The notes: generated from the letters alone by a model not told the origin. A stretch of DNA of 64,000 bases from Thamnaconus septentrionalis (GCA_009823395.1 CM020512.1:6189405-6253404); one strand, 5' to 3'. Numbered from the stretch's first letter, positions 27,771 through 41,361 are shown. Made by a program: numbers and translations.

Positions 27771-27843
27771 TGGGTGTTACCTCAGTTGCATTCTAAAGTG
27801 GACACATGCCTGTTAGTGAGGCACAGCACGAACACCTTACGCA

Positions 27844-27880
<37 letters not shown>
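27621..27880. repeat. Cluster of (CA)n microsatellites
   Basis: Three long CA runs at 27621-27683, 27731-27768 and 27846-27880. The last abuts the hAT-like MITE, and CA repeats resume at 28698 on its other side. Confidence 0.9.
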
Positions 27881-27883
<3 letters not shown>

Positions 27884-28691
27884 GTTGTTCGGATTACTCT
27901 GTAAAAGTAATCCAACTACTGATTACTGATTACTCCTTTAAAAAGTAATCTACTTCTTTAACTACTTTGTTTCATAAGTAATCAATTACTAATTACTTTA
28001 GTTAAAAAAGTAACAGTTGCTCAGTGCTTTGGTGCAGATTTTGCAATTGCAAATTTTTGCCTCTGTCTTCTTAAGATGAATGAATGTTTTCTCTCTAAAT
28101 GCAAACTCCACATTTCACAGCACAAACTCATGTGCAGCACTGGTGCCTTTTGCACAGCCCATATTGTTAAAATAATTAGAAGCACAGTAGTTAAAAGATC
28201 TCTACTGTCCAGAGTACTGCTGACTTACTTGTCAACATGGCTTTCAACAATTTATGAGGTTTGACGCGGATATTTTCATGTACAACGTTCAACGTACAAC
28301 GAACCAACCGATTCTTTGATTTAGGCGAGATGAAGTCAAAATAATGTTTGCATTTCCAGCTATCAAACTGCAATCGCTGTTTTGTCTTTTGCCTGCTGCC
28401 GTGCTTGTTTTGGTGCGTCGTCGCATATCAATGATGTTGCATGCACGGCTGCATCATCAATCTGCGACATTGTTGTTTGGTTTGTTTCTAAGTTTCAGAC
28501 ATTTTGTGGATAATAAGATGATTTCTCGCTTGTGAAATATTTCGGAAAAGTAATGGAATTGTTCCTTGATAAAGTAGTTATGATATAATTACCAGTTTTG
28601 CCACCATAATCCTGTTAGATTACTCCATCACTCAAAAAGTAATTTAATTACAGTAGTGGATTACTTAGTAATAGATTACACGCCAAAACTG
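27880..28691. mobile_element. hAT-like MITE, copy 1 (inserted in a CA microsatellite)
   Basis: The left end reads CAGTGTTG and the right end CCAAAACTG. The subterminal parts are inverted AGTAATC/GATTACT motifs. The core (CAAAATAATGTTTG, GCGTCGTCGCATATCAATGA) is shared with copies at 42115 and 44634. No transposase frame. At 812 bp it is the longest of the three. Confidence 0.75.
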
Positions 28692-28697
28692 CGCGCT

Positions 28698-28725
<28 letters not shown>
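28698..28725. repeat. (CA)n microsatellite right of MITE copy 1
   Basis: Continues the CA tract interrupted by the MITE. A further CA run lies at about 28935-28970. Confidence 0.8.
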
Positions 28726-28729
<4 letters not shown>

Positions 28730-30888
28730 GAGAGAACTGTGCATCCCGCCAGCAGCACTGTGCCACTTCAGTTCAATCAGGACCTCAATCAGTGAAACCA
28801 ATTAACTCCCCAAAAACTAGATCCCAGCAATCCATCACGACAGCAGTCTGCCTGCACCTGGGCCGGGGCCATTACTGCAGACCACCCTGCTGACTGGAGG
28901 GTCGTGCAACCTCGGGCTGAAAACAAATTAAACGCACACACACACACACGTGCACACACACACACACAATAAAAAGCAACAGCGGAGCAAGAGCAGATGA
29001 GCTGAGCGTCTTCCGCGACGTTGACCAGTGACTGCAGAGCGTCTCCACGTATGCGAGTCACTCAGACATGTGTTCTGCAGAGAAGCCTCGGACCGACAGA
29101 GTAACCAAGAACACATTTTGTTCCTGGGATTTTAAAGTTGGTGACATTCCAGACATACCTAAAGCCTGTTTTATTTTTTTTTGTTTTTTTTGTTGTTACA
29201 GCTGCACACTTAGGCCCTGGACACAATTTATTGTCGTCATTCTGCTTAATGCGTTTCAGTCGCCAGCACTGAGAGTCAAAGAAGCTGTGGATGAGGCAGC
29301 GCTCCGTGCAGGGCAGGAAGCTGGCGAGAGTCGGAGCCCCGTGGCAGAGATCCCATCTCTCCCTGGGAATCAGCTGCGTTGGATCTGCTGATCACAAAGA
29401 CACAGACCAGATCCTGACCCGCAGAAATGGAGTTTTTGGGGGCATGTGAGATTGCGTGTCGACTTTTGGGCGGTGGTGGCGCTGGTGCGTGTCCCAGCAG
29501 TCTTGGGGTAAAGGCGAAGTTACACCCAGGACAAGTTGGCAGTTCATCTCTGGGCCACTGGAGACTTTGACTCTGATAATAAACCTTTAAAGTATGTGAC
29601 AAATCTCATAATTCTATTAGGAACAGGTTCTTGCAGTCTGTTACAAATGAATTTCAACATGCGTTTGGATACAAAATGCCCCAGTGTTTGACCAAAAAAA
29701 AAAATTACAAAATGAACACATGTGAATGCACTTATTTATTTATTTTTTAATGAATAATCTAATGTACCAGTTATCTACGCCCAGATAACTGGTACATTTG
29801 TGTTTTTTTATTTATTTATTTGTGTTGTTAATTTATACCAACACACTGTTTGCAAATGATTCATTTGAGAAACAAAGCTTTGTTGTTGCCACTGTGATCG
29901 TCGATGATGATTCAGCACATTTCTTTTTAAAAGGCCGCTCGAGACCAGTGACTATTTATACTCACATTTGCACCAATGTACAATTTAGAGTTGCTATTCA
30001 GTGTGAACAGACAACACAGACAGTTGATTCCTCACAGCTACAGTAGATAAGGGAAGGGGAAGCGAACATCAGAGCTGCAGCAGCAGATTAATCAGATTTA
30101 TAATGGAAACATTGTGTGTCCCAAGAAGCAGAGGTCCAAATGTGTGGATAGAACCTTATTTTAATGAAATCAACCATCAGAGCAAAAAGCCAATTATTAT
30201 TATTATTATTATTATTATTATTTTTTTACATTAAATTGACATTAAATTGGCAAGTCGTTTAAACACCTACATCATAGAATTTAACAAATATCAGTCTTGA
30301 TAGCAAATTTTGTTCTGATCCCTTCCCCCTCGACAATCCAAAAATAATACATTATAATATTGTGAGGTTTTCAGTCTATTTAATAATAATAACGTCATAA
30401 AATACAATGCATGTTAATCCAAGTCCGCCCTTTCGAACACCAGTGAGGTTTTGTTCCCTAAATTTTTTTAATACTACAACTGAAATGCAAAAAAAAGTTG
30501 GTAGGACTTCACTCTTAGTCATAGACATAGACTTTAAATTATGATTAAAGCTGCCGCAAACATCCACTGCTTTTTCCAAAGGAAAATAATTGGTGTTGTG
30601 AAAAGTTGTTTTTCAGTCCAGACTTGTTGCAACCCACAAATAATGTACCGATGTTTCGCCTGTGTTCTGACTCAAACATCAGCGATCCAGCTGCTTTGGC
30701 CTCTGTTAGAATCAGCTGCGTGCTGGATTATTTTCACAATGAAAACACAATGGGATCTCGCAGAAGGCCGCTTTTTTATGCGGCACCTCGTGTTCTTGTA
30801 AAAGTCTGACTTGATGAATTTAGCCTTGAACGTTCGCGCAAACCTGTGTTTTGCTTTAGAATTTAGGGGGGTAACGTCAGGTTCATCC

Positions 30889-30921
<33 letters not shown>

Positions 30922-33630
30922 CGTGCGTGTGTGCGTGCGTGCGTGTGTGTGTGTGTGTGTGTCAGATGATTTTGCTCATGAAGGGATGGAACGGAGCCTG
31001 GGGTTTGGACAGGCTGTTCTTGAGTGCAGACTGAGGCTTCAAGATCAAAACAAGGCCCTTAATTCGGCTTTATTTGGTCTTTGTTGTGCCACAGGTGGAT
31101 GAATGTTTTCCTCTTCCTGCGAATTATTGTCATCATTTGCGTCCAAGTCCACTTTGGTATCGTAACATTGGGTAAGATCAGCGTGGCGGCGCCGTCTAAG
31201 CGTTTCCAGGTTGCTTTTGGTCAAATAGTGGCTCCTGCACGGCTAAAAAAGAAAGCCTGAAAGACATTAAACACCGAACGAAAACCAAGAAGACGTGTGG
31301 CAAATAAAAACTCAGCTCTCTTCCTGTTTATCATTTAGAGAAAAATTCCTTGAAGACAGAAAGTTCTTCTGAAACAGTCCAGAGTTCAGAAGTCGCAGTA
31401 ATATAAACCTGCTCGACTCTTGGTGGGAGGAAGGAGTGGTGGTGGTGGTGGTGGTGGTGGTGCTGGGAGGGGGGGTTCTTTAGAAATGATGAAATCACCA
31501 CAACATTATGATGTTGTTCTGGATCACTGGCCCATGTTCCGACTGCGAGGCCTTCAGCGAAAGCTGAGATCCTCCCGTTTTGTGTCTTTATTAATGTATC
31601 AGCGTGTGATTCAGGAGGAGGCCGACCAACGTGGTGACTAAGTGCACATGAAAAGGAGATAATAGCCCCCGAGGCGGCTTCTCCCGCTTTCTTCTCCTTG
31701 TTTCTCCTCCTGCAGACAGAGGTCTGTTTGTCACGGAGTTACCGCCGAGGTTTTTTTTTTTCTTTTTTCATCCGGTCGGCTGTTTCCACGCCGCTGCGTT
31801 TGTTTTTGTGTATCTGCTATTATGAATCTACCTTCGCAGTCGAGTCAGGCGGACGACATGAAATAAATAAAAAAGAAAAAGACCCACTGCTGTTGCAACA
31901 AATGATGACATTATTTTTCTTTTCTCCCTCTCTGCGTTCGCTTAAAATTCCGGAGGCGAGGTCATGAGTTTGCTAACATCGATCAGGTTTGCGTGATTTG
32001 TTTCGCATGTGGCGGTTTTAAACATCGCAGCTTTATGTTGAAAGGAACAAAATCAGCCTGAAGGCCCCCGAGTGTCACTTGACTCAAAAGGCAAAACAAT
32101 TATTCCCTGCAACCTTCAGAGGGTTTTTTTTCCACCACCTCCCACCCCCCACCACCACCCCCAGTCTAATTTAGAATGTTTAGATCGAGGCCGTGTGACT
32201 CAGTTTGAATTCAATTACAAGAGTTTGAGACAAAAGCGCACATGTAGAGTTTTCTCTGGTGAGATCAACTGACTGACTGAATCCTCACTGTTGTATTGAT
32301 TATTATTATTGATTGATTTCCACAGTGGCCTCAGTCCTTAGGAAGTGAGCCTGGTCTAATTAAATGACTGTGGTTCCACTTTTTATTGAGTGTAATGAGT
32401 CCAACCATCACGGTTACATACTGTATGTATTTACATCAGCAGCCAACTGAATGTTGGATTGGATTGGAGGTGTTGTTTTCTTATGGATTTGTCTTATTGA
32501 TCCAGAAGAGTGTCTGCCAGTTGCATCTCTGTGTCATCGCTTCTGTCAACTGATGTGGCAGAACATTTTTTCTTGTTTGGCCTGAATTTGGACATTAGCC
32601 TGGGGACTTGACTCCTTCACCCTGACACGCACGCATCACTCTCTAAGACCTGCATTCCTCTGCAGCACTTTTCTGTTGAGTAATGTGTCTCTGTCAGCAC
32701 TTTTGACATTTACAAATGACTTTTGCAATTTTACTCCCTTTTTTTCTCCTCCAGCCAAAAACAAAATATCTCACATTTTGCCCTGAAGCCAACTGGTCTC
32801 TTGTGAACATCCAGAACTGGGGACTGGGCTATGCAGTGAGCAACTGCTACTTTTAAAATACAGCCTAATTGAATGTATCTAACTGAATGTATCTGTGTAG
32901 TGTTAACATGTTCCAGATTCTTAAAAAGGTAAAATTCCAGTCTGTTGCTCTGGCTCTCCAGGTTCCAGAGCCAGGTGGCCAAAATGACAATTCACCACCA
33001 TGACTTTGCGTGAACTTTGTCGTAAAGCTGTGTTTTGGATGGCCTTAAGTGCAGTTGTGTTTTCATGTTCCTTCCACCATTACATACCTGCTGCAGGTAT
33101 TGCTCTAGTTTAATTTAAATAGCAGCACAGCCACCCCCCCCCAACCTCCTGCTCTTCTATTGGCTGTCCTTTGTGATGTGTGTTTGTGGAAGATGTGACC
33201 TTATCCTTCCCTCCTTCTTTCTTTCCTTCCTTCTTTCTCTTCTCCACCCTCCCTCCATCCATCACACCTTCCTGCCCTTTGTCAGGTCAGTGAGCTGTGA
33301 AGAGATTTACTGCTGAATCCCACCAACGCCGTTTACAGCACATCCATATTCAGAGCAGTCGTCCCAGCTGCCTGCTGCCTGCTGGCCGGCCGGCCTGCCA
33401 GGCTCTTGTTCTAGTGAAGAGCACTGAGCTCACTTCTAATACGTCCAATGGGCTTCGAAAATTCTAGAACCACATTTTTTACCCCAGCCAACAGGCTTCT
33501 TTCTTCAGTAAACACGCCTCATCCTGGTTGGTAGTTTTGAGTTGTGCAGTTCATTAATTTTCCGAACACAATTGCTCACGTCAAGTTATTTTTAAAAATA
33601 GGGGGAGGGCTATTGATGGTGTTTCAGTTG
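28726..33630. other. Non-coding region without supported genes
   Basis: Mixed unique sequence with simple repeats: (ATT)n at 30193-30221, (GT)n at 30891-30963 and (GGT)n at 31435-31462. A perfect hairpin lies at 29761-29798. No gene is supported on either strand. Confidence 0.5.
29761..29798. repeat. Perfect 16-bp inverted repeat with 6-base loop
   Basis: 29761-29776 (AATGTACCAGTTATCT) is the exact reverse complement of 29783-29798, with ACGCCC between. Short T-rich tracts with TTTATTTATT lie on both sides. Confidence 0.9.
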
Positions 33631-34187
33631 CTAAGTTTACATGAGATTTCTCCAATCTGATCTAAACCTTGGTGTGTCGTGAATTCCAGATCAGCCGTTT
33701 ACATGGACGCTAAATAAAATGATCCGATCATGACGTGCATATACTTGCACCAAGCGTTTAATCAAAATAAATAATCTGGGCATGCGTGGAGTTGTCTAAA
33801 TTTCCCGGAAATAGTAGTAGAAGAAGAAGCTGTACTTTTTTTTTTCTGTTAATGTATTTATTTATTTATTTTTTTAAAATGGACCAATTTTGCTTCCCTC
33901 CCGCCATGTTTTCTGCTTGCTGAAAAACGACCGGCTGCCGCAAAGGCGCAAACGCGTCAAGCTGACGTAGCACACATGTGCAGTGGAGATAACTTTACCC
34001 CAACCAGGAAGACAGAATCCGAATGGGTGTGTCCATGGACGCCATTCGGAATAATGATCGGCATAAACCACCTCTCTCTTTCGGAATGAAATTTCTTTCC
34101 GAACGGCCCGGATCGGATCAGAATCTTCCGATTGACGTGTTTACGTGAAGCACTTTTAATCCGATTGGGCTTTTATTCCGATAAAGC
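33631..34187. mobile_element. Probable MITE with CAATC(T/G)GAT subterminal inverted motifs
   Basis: Near the left end CCAATCTGATC (about 33653) and near the right end, on the minus strand, CCCAATCGGATTA, lie in inverted orientation about 0.5 kb apart. Both are accompanied by GTTTACATG/GTGTTTACGTG-type motifs. The interior has repeated GATCCGAT/CGGATCGGATC words. I recognise this word set from fish DNA transposons, but ends and target duplication could not be fixed. Confidence 0.4.
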
Positions 34188-37100
34188 AGCGACTAGTGAT
34201 TCGCAGTCGTATCCGCCCAACAGCCGGTAGCTGCCGTCCATTCTTCTCAGCTCGCTGCAGTACTTTTCCCTTCACAGCAGTGCAGCGGCACTTCACTCAA
34301 CAGGCTGCTCATGAATCCGGGGCCCCCAAACATAAGTGACAGTTATTACTCGGGGGCGCATTATAGCTCGCCGCGGTCCGAGCGCGGCTTCTGAATGATG
34401 TTCTCCCTCCGAGGAGCCGCAGGCCACGGCGCTGAACAACACAGCTGTGTGAGTGGTGCTGTGCCGCCCTTCTTTGTTGCGTGTTTACACCTCCAGAGGT
34501 TCAGAGGATTTCCCCCGTCGAGCCAATGGGTGGAGACAGAGGTGTTTTTGCATGCGGTCAGACCGAAGATGCACCTTAAATATGTCAAGTTTGCTTCGAC
34601 CATTCTCCTGTTGGCACGCTGGGCCAGTTGGAAGGTGTTTGAAGACAAGTTTGCTCTGTTTTAAGTTAAAGCCAAAGCAGCTTGTGGCTTTTGCAAAAAA
34701 GCAAAAAGCCAAACCTTCCTCCAGACTTTGAGTCAAACAGCAGCTGTGGGCTGTTGGACATTAGTGACACAGCAGCGTTCATTTCTCGACGCCCTCTGTG
34801 CACTCAGGTAAATCCTGGAGGTTTAAGCCCCGCTGGGCCTGTCCGGACCTGCCTCTCCGCCCACCCCAGGAGGATGTGACCAGTGGTGGAGGCAGTGAAT
34901 GAGGCCCTTCATGGATGGATAAAAAATAACAAGTAAAGCAATCTTGCTGGACAACTGAGAGTTTTTTTTTAAATGAACAGATTACATGTGAGGAAAAGTA
35001 AAAAGTCTCCATCCATCATTTTCTCCACTCACCACTCTGCTTATTATCTAAAAGGCTGCAGATTTATGGGCTCCTGCTCATGATGCCCTCTTCCCCCTGA
35101 TTTTAATTTAGCTGATGTCGCTCCTGCGCCTGATTTTTATTCCCTCCCTCGGCTCCGGCAGCCTCCATCCAATTGACTTCCTCTAAATCTTCATCACCTT
35201 TTCTCTGCAGATGATAAGCATTAAGCTGAGAATATTACCATTTCAGCCCAGTCTAAAAAAAAAAAAAAGGAAAAAAAGACTCTAGAAAGAGTTTCACTTT
35301 AAGTTTCCTTAGAAAGTTCTTGAAACTTCTCCCCTGCGTTGTTGGAAAATGGTTCTTTGGTCTTCGGTTGTCATGGGTCACCAAATTAGATCCAAAGTTT
35401 TGACCCTGTTTAGCGACGGTTCCCCGGGGCGATGGAGATAACATCCTAAAGTGTTTAAGATGCTGTGACTTTCATCTCGACAGAGATAAAGCAGAGGGCT
35501 GCAGAAGGTGGAGGCGATAAGCATCTGCTTGAGGAAATGCAGGTAATCCTCCAGCCCACATCCACGGAATACGACGAATCTAATAATGCACACGTACGCG
35601 CTCAAATATACATGCAGGGAAACTCTTGTCTAAACACAAACAGGAAGGGAAGTTGGAAGTTTTGCACGCAGGTTTGGTTCCATGCCGGTTGACGTCTCAA
35701 CGGGCATTTCAAAGCATTTGTCTCTCGAGGGGGGTTGCACAAAAACAGGACTGAGAGGGAAACCGAGATTATGAAGTTAGAATCAGTGTGACGGCTCATA
35801 ACTGGAACTGGCTGCCCCAGATTTTTGGGTTTACTTTGACGACACAAAGGAGGAAAAGTCTCTGTGGGTCGCCGTCCCTCACGTGCAGCTTGTTAAGTCA
35901 AACTTGTTGCCGCTGCTTGCAGCTTAATATGAGATTCTTAGTTGGCCCCTTTTTACTATTTGGAGGGAATAAACAAGTATTGTTTTTCTTTTCTGGTTTC
36001 CTCTGCAGGATTCATAGCAATCCTGCTCTGCACCAGATCATATGTATATCGTGTCTAAGACCTTTGTTTGTTTTTTTTTTCCCAGAGATTGATGCTGCTC
36101 CCAAAGATGTTTCCTGTTTAAACCCCTGCTTTTATCTATAAAAGAGTGACCTCTTTACATCAGAGGTGTGCAGACAGGTACATGCACGGATCCACACAGA
36201 AACACCAGGCAGGCTCACCCACATGTTAATCACGGCCGACTGTAACAGGGTTGGAATGAGATGCTGGGCTATAATCAGGAAGTTGAGCCACATACTGATT
36301 ACAACACTGCAGCTCCGACTGGGGGCAACAGTTCTTGCCACTGTTTTTCATGACTTTGCGCAGCTCTCGAGCTGGAACTGTTCACACAGCCGAAACCTAT
36401 ATTTTGCCGGCTGCACATTTAAATTCGTTCACTGAGTGTTTTTTTTTTTGTTTTTTGTTTACGTCCCAACCTCGCGGTTGCCGTCATTAGTGGAGGCGAA
36501 GATGCAGGAATGTAACAAGCCTGGGTAATCAGATGGGGGGTTTCGTTTTAATCTCCATCCCTGTTTTTATTTTATTTCTTTTTTTCCTCTCCTGCTTCTC
36601 CTCCGCGTTCACTTTCATTCATCTCGGCCTTCGGCTGTGATAGATTGAACCTAAATGTACGTTAACGTGACAGTTGGATTCCTTGTTTGTGTTTGCAGCT
36701 TCCCGCAACACTTTGATTTTTTTCCACCCACTTTTTCTTTTTTTTTAATCAAAAGCTCATCTCAGCCATCTGTGCTTGCTTCCAAATAAATGCGAGCCGG
36801 CAGGAAAAACAAAAAAAACAAAAATCTGTTGTGGATGTTCTCATACGAAATGTGTACATTTTATTTGCGCTGTGTTTATTTGCGTCCAAGACGTGCAGGC
36901 ACGAAAGGGAAAGAAAAGGCTTTGATTTATTATCGGCTTCGCAGAACAGATGCTGCATTCCAGCCTTTTTTTTCCTGTAGCTGCTTATTGTACGTGTGTG
37001 CCTGTGTCTTTTTTTTTTTTTTTTTTTTTTGCAGGAGAGCTGCTCCACTTTATTTGTCCAACGACATGATGGATGGAAGGAAACTGTGTTGTTTGGTCAT

Positions 37101-38256
37101 GTCCACACACACACACACACACACACTTGGCGAACCCTGTCTTCATAGTGCTGTTGACAGATGCTCTCAACTTGATTAAAGACACGATTTTCTCTTTGCT
37201 GCTTGTTCCTGTTGCTGTTTTGCCCATTTTTCTTTGAAACCATGTGACATCACAACTGTGTTTATGAATGAATATATATATATGTATGTACATACATATA
37301 TATATATATTTCTTTTTTTGATGGAGTGAAGGTTAGCATGCACATGAGCTCAGTTGTTAGTGTGACGGTGCAGGTTACTCTTGTCACTGTCAGGGCGAGT
37401 GACAGCAGCTCTTTGTGGGAGCACCTGCCCACTCAGGAAAATAGATTTTTTTTTTCCGCCCCGCCGTCACTCAGCTGCACTTTATCTTTTCTATTTGTAG
37501 CGTATCACACACCTTGTCTGGCCCGCCGCCATGCGTGGGCACCCAGGGCTTGCTTGTGTGCGCTTTTTGGTGGGCGGGAAGTCTGTTGTTGTGTTAGATT
37601 TAGCCCCGACTGTGTTCATACCACCGAGTTTTGATTAAAGCAGCTCCTGCAGCAGCCCCTCCAAAAACATTTAGAAAAGATGCCAGTTTCAGATTGGAAA
37701 AAAAGAAAAGAAGAAAAGCTTCTGCTCCGGTGATCCAACAGGTGCAACGCTAATCGAGGTCAGCAGGTTCTTTTTTTTTTTAAAAACTCAGCGTGCTACG
37801 GTTCACACGCCGCCTCCTTCCCCTGGTGACCGCCACGTAATGTGAAAGTGCACATTTTTTCTGAAAGGTGGCATTGTTGAGGGTCTCGACCAGGGGTGAC
37901 GTAACAATATTAAACATTCACGACTGTGCTAACACCGTTCGGTAGCCAGACAATCGGATGGATTTTAGTAATCTGGACTGATTTTGGGTATCAGCCGAGG
38001 GCAAACCTGTGGTCATGAACCGAGAGGCTAAAACCAAGGTTGGAAATGTTCAAGGTATCGACCAGATAGTTTGCTTGCAGACGCAGGTGAATGCATAATG
38101 ACGTCGTCTACAAAGAAGAAAACAAATGGCAGTTTTCCTTTATAGAGCTCCCTCTAGTGTTTCGGGTGCATATCAACGTCAAAAAAAACCAAAACTTACA
38201 GCAAAGTCCTTTAAAGCCATTGGAAAAAGAGTGGGATGACTGTCGAATTATATCCG

Positions 38257-38260
<4 letters not shown>
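34188..38260. other. Non-coding region without supported genes
   Basis: Unique, mostly AT-rich sequence with poly-T runs, a short CA run (about 37107-37127) and an (AT)n palindrome near 37271-37309. Open frames are short and featureless. Confidence 0.5.
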
Positions 38261-38344
<84 letters not shown>

Positions 38345-38356
38345 GTGTGTGTGTGT
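38261..38356. repeat. (GT)n microsatellite, first of a close pair
   Basis: About 48 nearly perfect GT units. A second run lies 124 bases further on. Confidence 0.95.
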
Positions 38357-38477
38357 ATCCGTCCTTGTGCTCTAGCGAGTCGCGGCACATTTAGACCGAC
38401 AATCACCTGGAGACTGATGGCCACATTTACACACCCAAGTGCATGTTGTTACAGATGGCGGGACATTTAGGTGTGTC

Positions 38478-38480
<3 letters not shown>

Positions 38481-38560
<80 letters not shown>
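38481..38560. repeat. (GT)n microsatellite, second of a close pair
   Basis: Forty uninterrupted GT units. The Val/Cys or Thr/His open frames over both tracts are artefacts. Confidence 0.95.
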
Positions 38561-38562
<2 letters not shown>

Positions 38563-40331
38563 TCAGAGATGGATGGATGCTGGATCCTGAGTCATTAGAG
38601 GATGAACAAGGCTTTAGTTGACAGACTGCGACCTGCCACAGTTCGTCCTTGAGATCCAGACGAGACGAAGCCGAAGCCGCCAGACGTCTCACTGGATCCT
38701 CCCTGTCCAGCTCCTCCTCTTCCTCCTCCTTCTCCACCTCTTCCTCCGTCTCCTGCTCCACCACCACCTTCTCCTGCTCCTCATTTGTTTCTGTCCGTTG
38801 TCTCGTGTGCGGTCGACTCGCGGGAAAAGGGAGTTGTTCCCTTTGTGTTTTAAAAATGACATAAGCACTCAATTTAGCCCGTGATGAAGGATGAAGAACG
38901 CACTTAAGAAAACACCTGCTCCCGTTACACAATGTGGTTCGTACATAACAGCAGCTGAACACGAGCGTGACGCTGGTGTTGCTTGAAATCAGTCGGCACT
39001 TTTCCATTACACCTTTGCGTCACCTTTTATTTGAGAATGTCATCAGTTGAGCTCTGCATGAATAGTCGTATCGCTGAAGATGAAATATCTCAATTCTTGG
39101 CAGTAAAGGATTATTTTTTAGTGCTTTTCTGGATTATTTAAGCAAATCCCTGCGTGACAGACGACACCTTTCAGTGATGAATCTTCATAATAGCAGCAAT
39201 ATTTTTTTTTTCCCTGCATTTTCTCCCTTAATGTGTCTTTCAATCTTAAAAGCAGGGTTTAAGGATACACTTGCTTGGACTGATGCTATGGCGCAAATAT
39301 AATTCCATATTTTGGGCCAATTTAGCTGCTTATGCTTGTTTCCTCAATATTGGGCAATATTGCGCTAATGTTCATTTTAGACCATGTCTTTTAGAACTGC
39401 TTTGTAGAAACTAATTTGCTGGAAAGCTTCATGAATTTTTGCTTTGTTTTAATAAATGGGTTTGCCTCATAAAATGGAAACGTTCTTTGTTTTGTTTTGC
39501 AGAAAGTCTTTAAACTGGTTCCTTTCCTGGTTCCAGGCTGACCACTTTGCAAGCTAGTTTATTTGCTCCAGACCAATCAGTCAGTTGCATTCAAAAATCG
39601 TCCCTTCATATTTAAGTCAAATATACACACGGCAGCTTACTAACGTTGTCATCCCGTGATGCTAATATATACTAGTTACATTTCTATGTGGTTGCATGAA
39701 TGAAAGCTGGCAAACAGCATAACATTTCCTCTGCCACTGATGGGTTTTCTGTTGAAAAACTCATTAAAAAATTCATTAAAATTCCTAAACGTTGGTGAAT
39801 CTCTGATCTCCTCGGTTGCTGCTGAGAACCAGTTGATTGGAGCGCCAAACGATCTGGCTGCTCTCAGTCGACTGTTGCAGCGGCACACCAAACAAGGGCA
39901 CTTGTACCCAATTAGCAAAGGAAACAATTTCCCAGTATTATGGCTCAACGAGCGGAATAAAGGAATAATCCCCGTAATTCATTGCAGAGATAAGGGCATC
40001 CAGCAAACAAAGAAGCCGTAATAATAAGACAATTTCTCTGGGCAAATTTCCACTAAGCTGCTCAGAATCCGATTAAGGCTCAGTTGTGAGAGTTTTTTGG
40101 AAATTTTTTTGATCCCCCCTCGCCCCTCCTTCTTCCTTCTATCGTCTGGCCACCCCATTGCCCTCCTGGTGCACTGCCCTCTGATTGGATCAGCCCATGC
40201 TCAGGCCGGACGTTGACCTTGTGTGCTATTGGTCAGTTTTGGTACGCAAGGCATGAAACCACCGGTAGGGTGACATAGTCACGGCTGGACAGAGGTAGAA
40301 CACACACACACACACGACACACACACAAACA

Positions 40332-40365
<34 letters not shown>

Positions 40366-41154
40366 GTCATTCCTGTCATTCCCTGGTCTTTAAGCGAGCT
40401 TAGTAGAACTTAAACACTTTGGATTAGTTGAGACGTGAAGGATTTTTCACCGACAAATAATCCTTTTCTTTTCCGTGTGGAATGATCCCCCCTTCCTCTC
40501 CTCTCCTCGTTCGGGGGAGGGAGGGAGGAGAGTAAAGGATAGAGTAGGAAAAATGGGAGGAAAGAGATGAGAGCAACAGACAGATTAAACATCAAATCCA
40601 TGTTTTCACACTTTGACAGCAAGAAGCTCCTGCGAAACAGTTTCCCAACTGTTTTCCCCTCCAGAAGCTGTTGGATTGTTTTTAGATTGAAGGTCTTCAA
40701 CTTGGTGATGCTGCTGGATCTTGGAACTCTGGTTCCGGGAAGTTGATCAGTTTTCTACAGCAATTATGGCTTCTGCAAAAGTCGACCGTGGTAAAGCGGT
40801 TATTGTGATTCATATTGTGACTCCTGTTCCACCAGTTCCGCCAAACAACTGAAATTACAAAGGCTGTAATTAAAGAATTCTTACTCGATCACATGATAGA
40901 CAATGATGAGTGCAGTTTATACAGATCCAAACAGAGGTCATTGTTCCCATCTGAGAAGAAGTAGAACTGACCCGCTGAACGGTCTTTGGAGACTTTTGTG
41001 TGACTGTGGGGTCAATGTGCTGGATACATGGGTATCAAAAAGAGAGCCGTCAACAAAAAAAAAAGCAACAACCAGGAAGCAAGTGAACAACAGTCGAAAC
41101 ACTGAAGATGCAGGAGACGTCTTGCAGTTACTGTCACCGCTAAAAGCTCGCTAG
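38561..41154. other. Non-coding region; possible conserved block at about 39740-40080
   Basis: No gene is supported. About 39740-40080 is unique, free of simple repeat and rich in TAAT/ATTA homeodomain-type words, so it is a candidate regulatory element, which cannot be confirmed without another genome. A CA microsatellite lies at 40302-40366. Confidence 0.4.
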
Positions 41155-41361
41155 CAGATCACTGCAGATTGCTTCTGGTCACTTCAAATCATCTCAGATC
41201 CCTTCAGATCACTTCTGTTTGCTTTAGATCGATTTATGCAACTTCAAATCACTTGAGGTCACTTCAAATTAGCACAGATCACTTCTGTTCGCTTCATTTC
41301 AGATCACTTCAGTTTGCTTCAGATCGATTCTGATCACTTTCGATCGTCTCAGATCACTTTT
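41155..41361. repeat. Degenerate CAGATCACTT tandem repeat
   Basis: About 200 bases built from roughly ten-base words such as CAGATCACTT, CAAATCACTT and CTGTTTGCTT, arranged as an irregular array. Confidence 0.8.

Noticed and set aside
27329..27796. 155-codon frame of His/Thr repeats
   Set aside because: A reading of CA microsatellites with no conserved features.
29761..29798. microRNA precursor
   Set aside because: The stem is only 16 bp, too short for a normal Drosha/Dicer substrate. Kept as a hairpin only.
38372..39007. 211-codon minus-strand frame
   Set aside because: It consists of a (CA)n tract and a Glu-rich reading of a CTCCTC tract.
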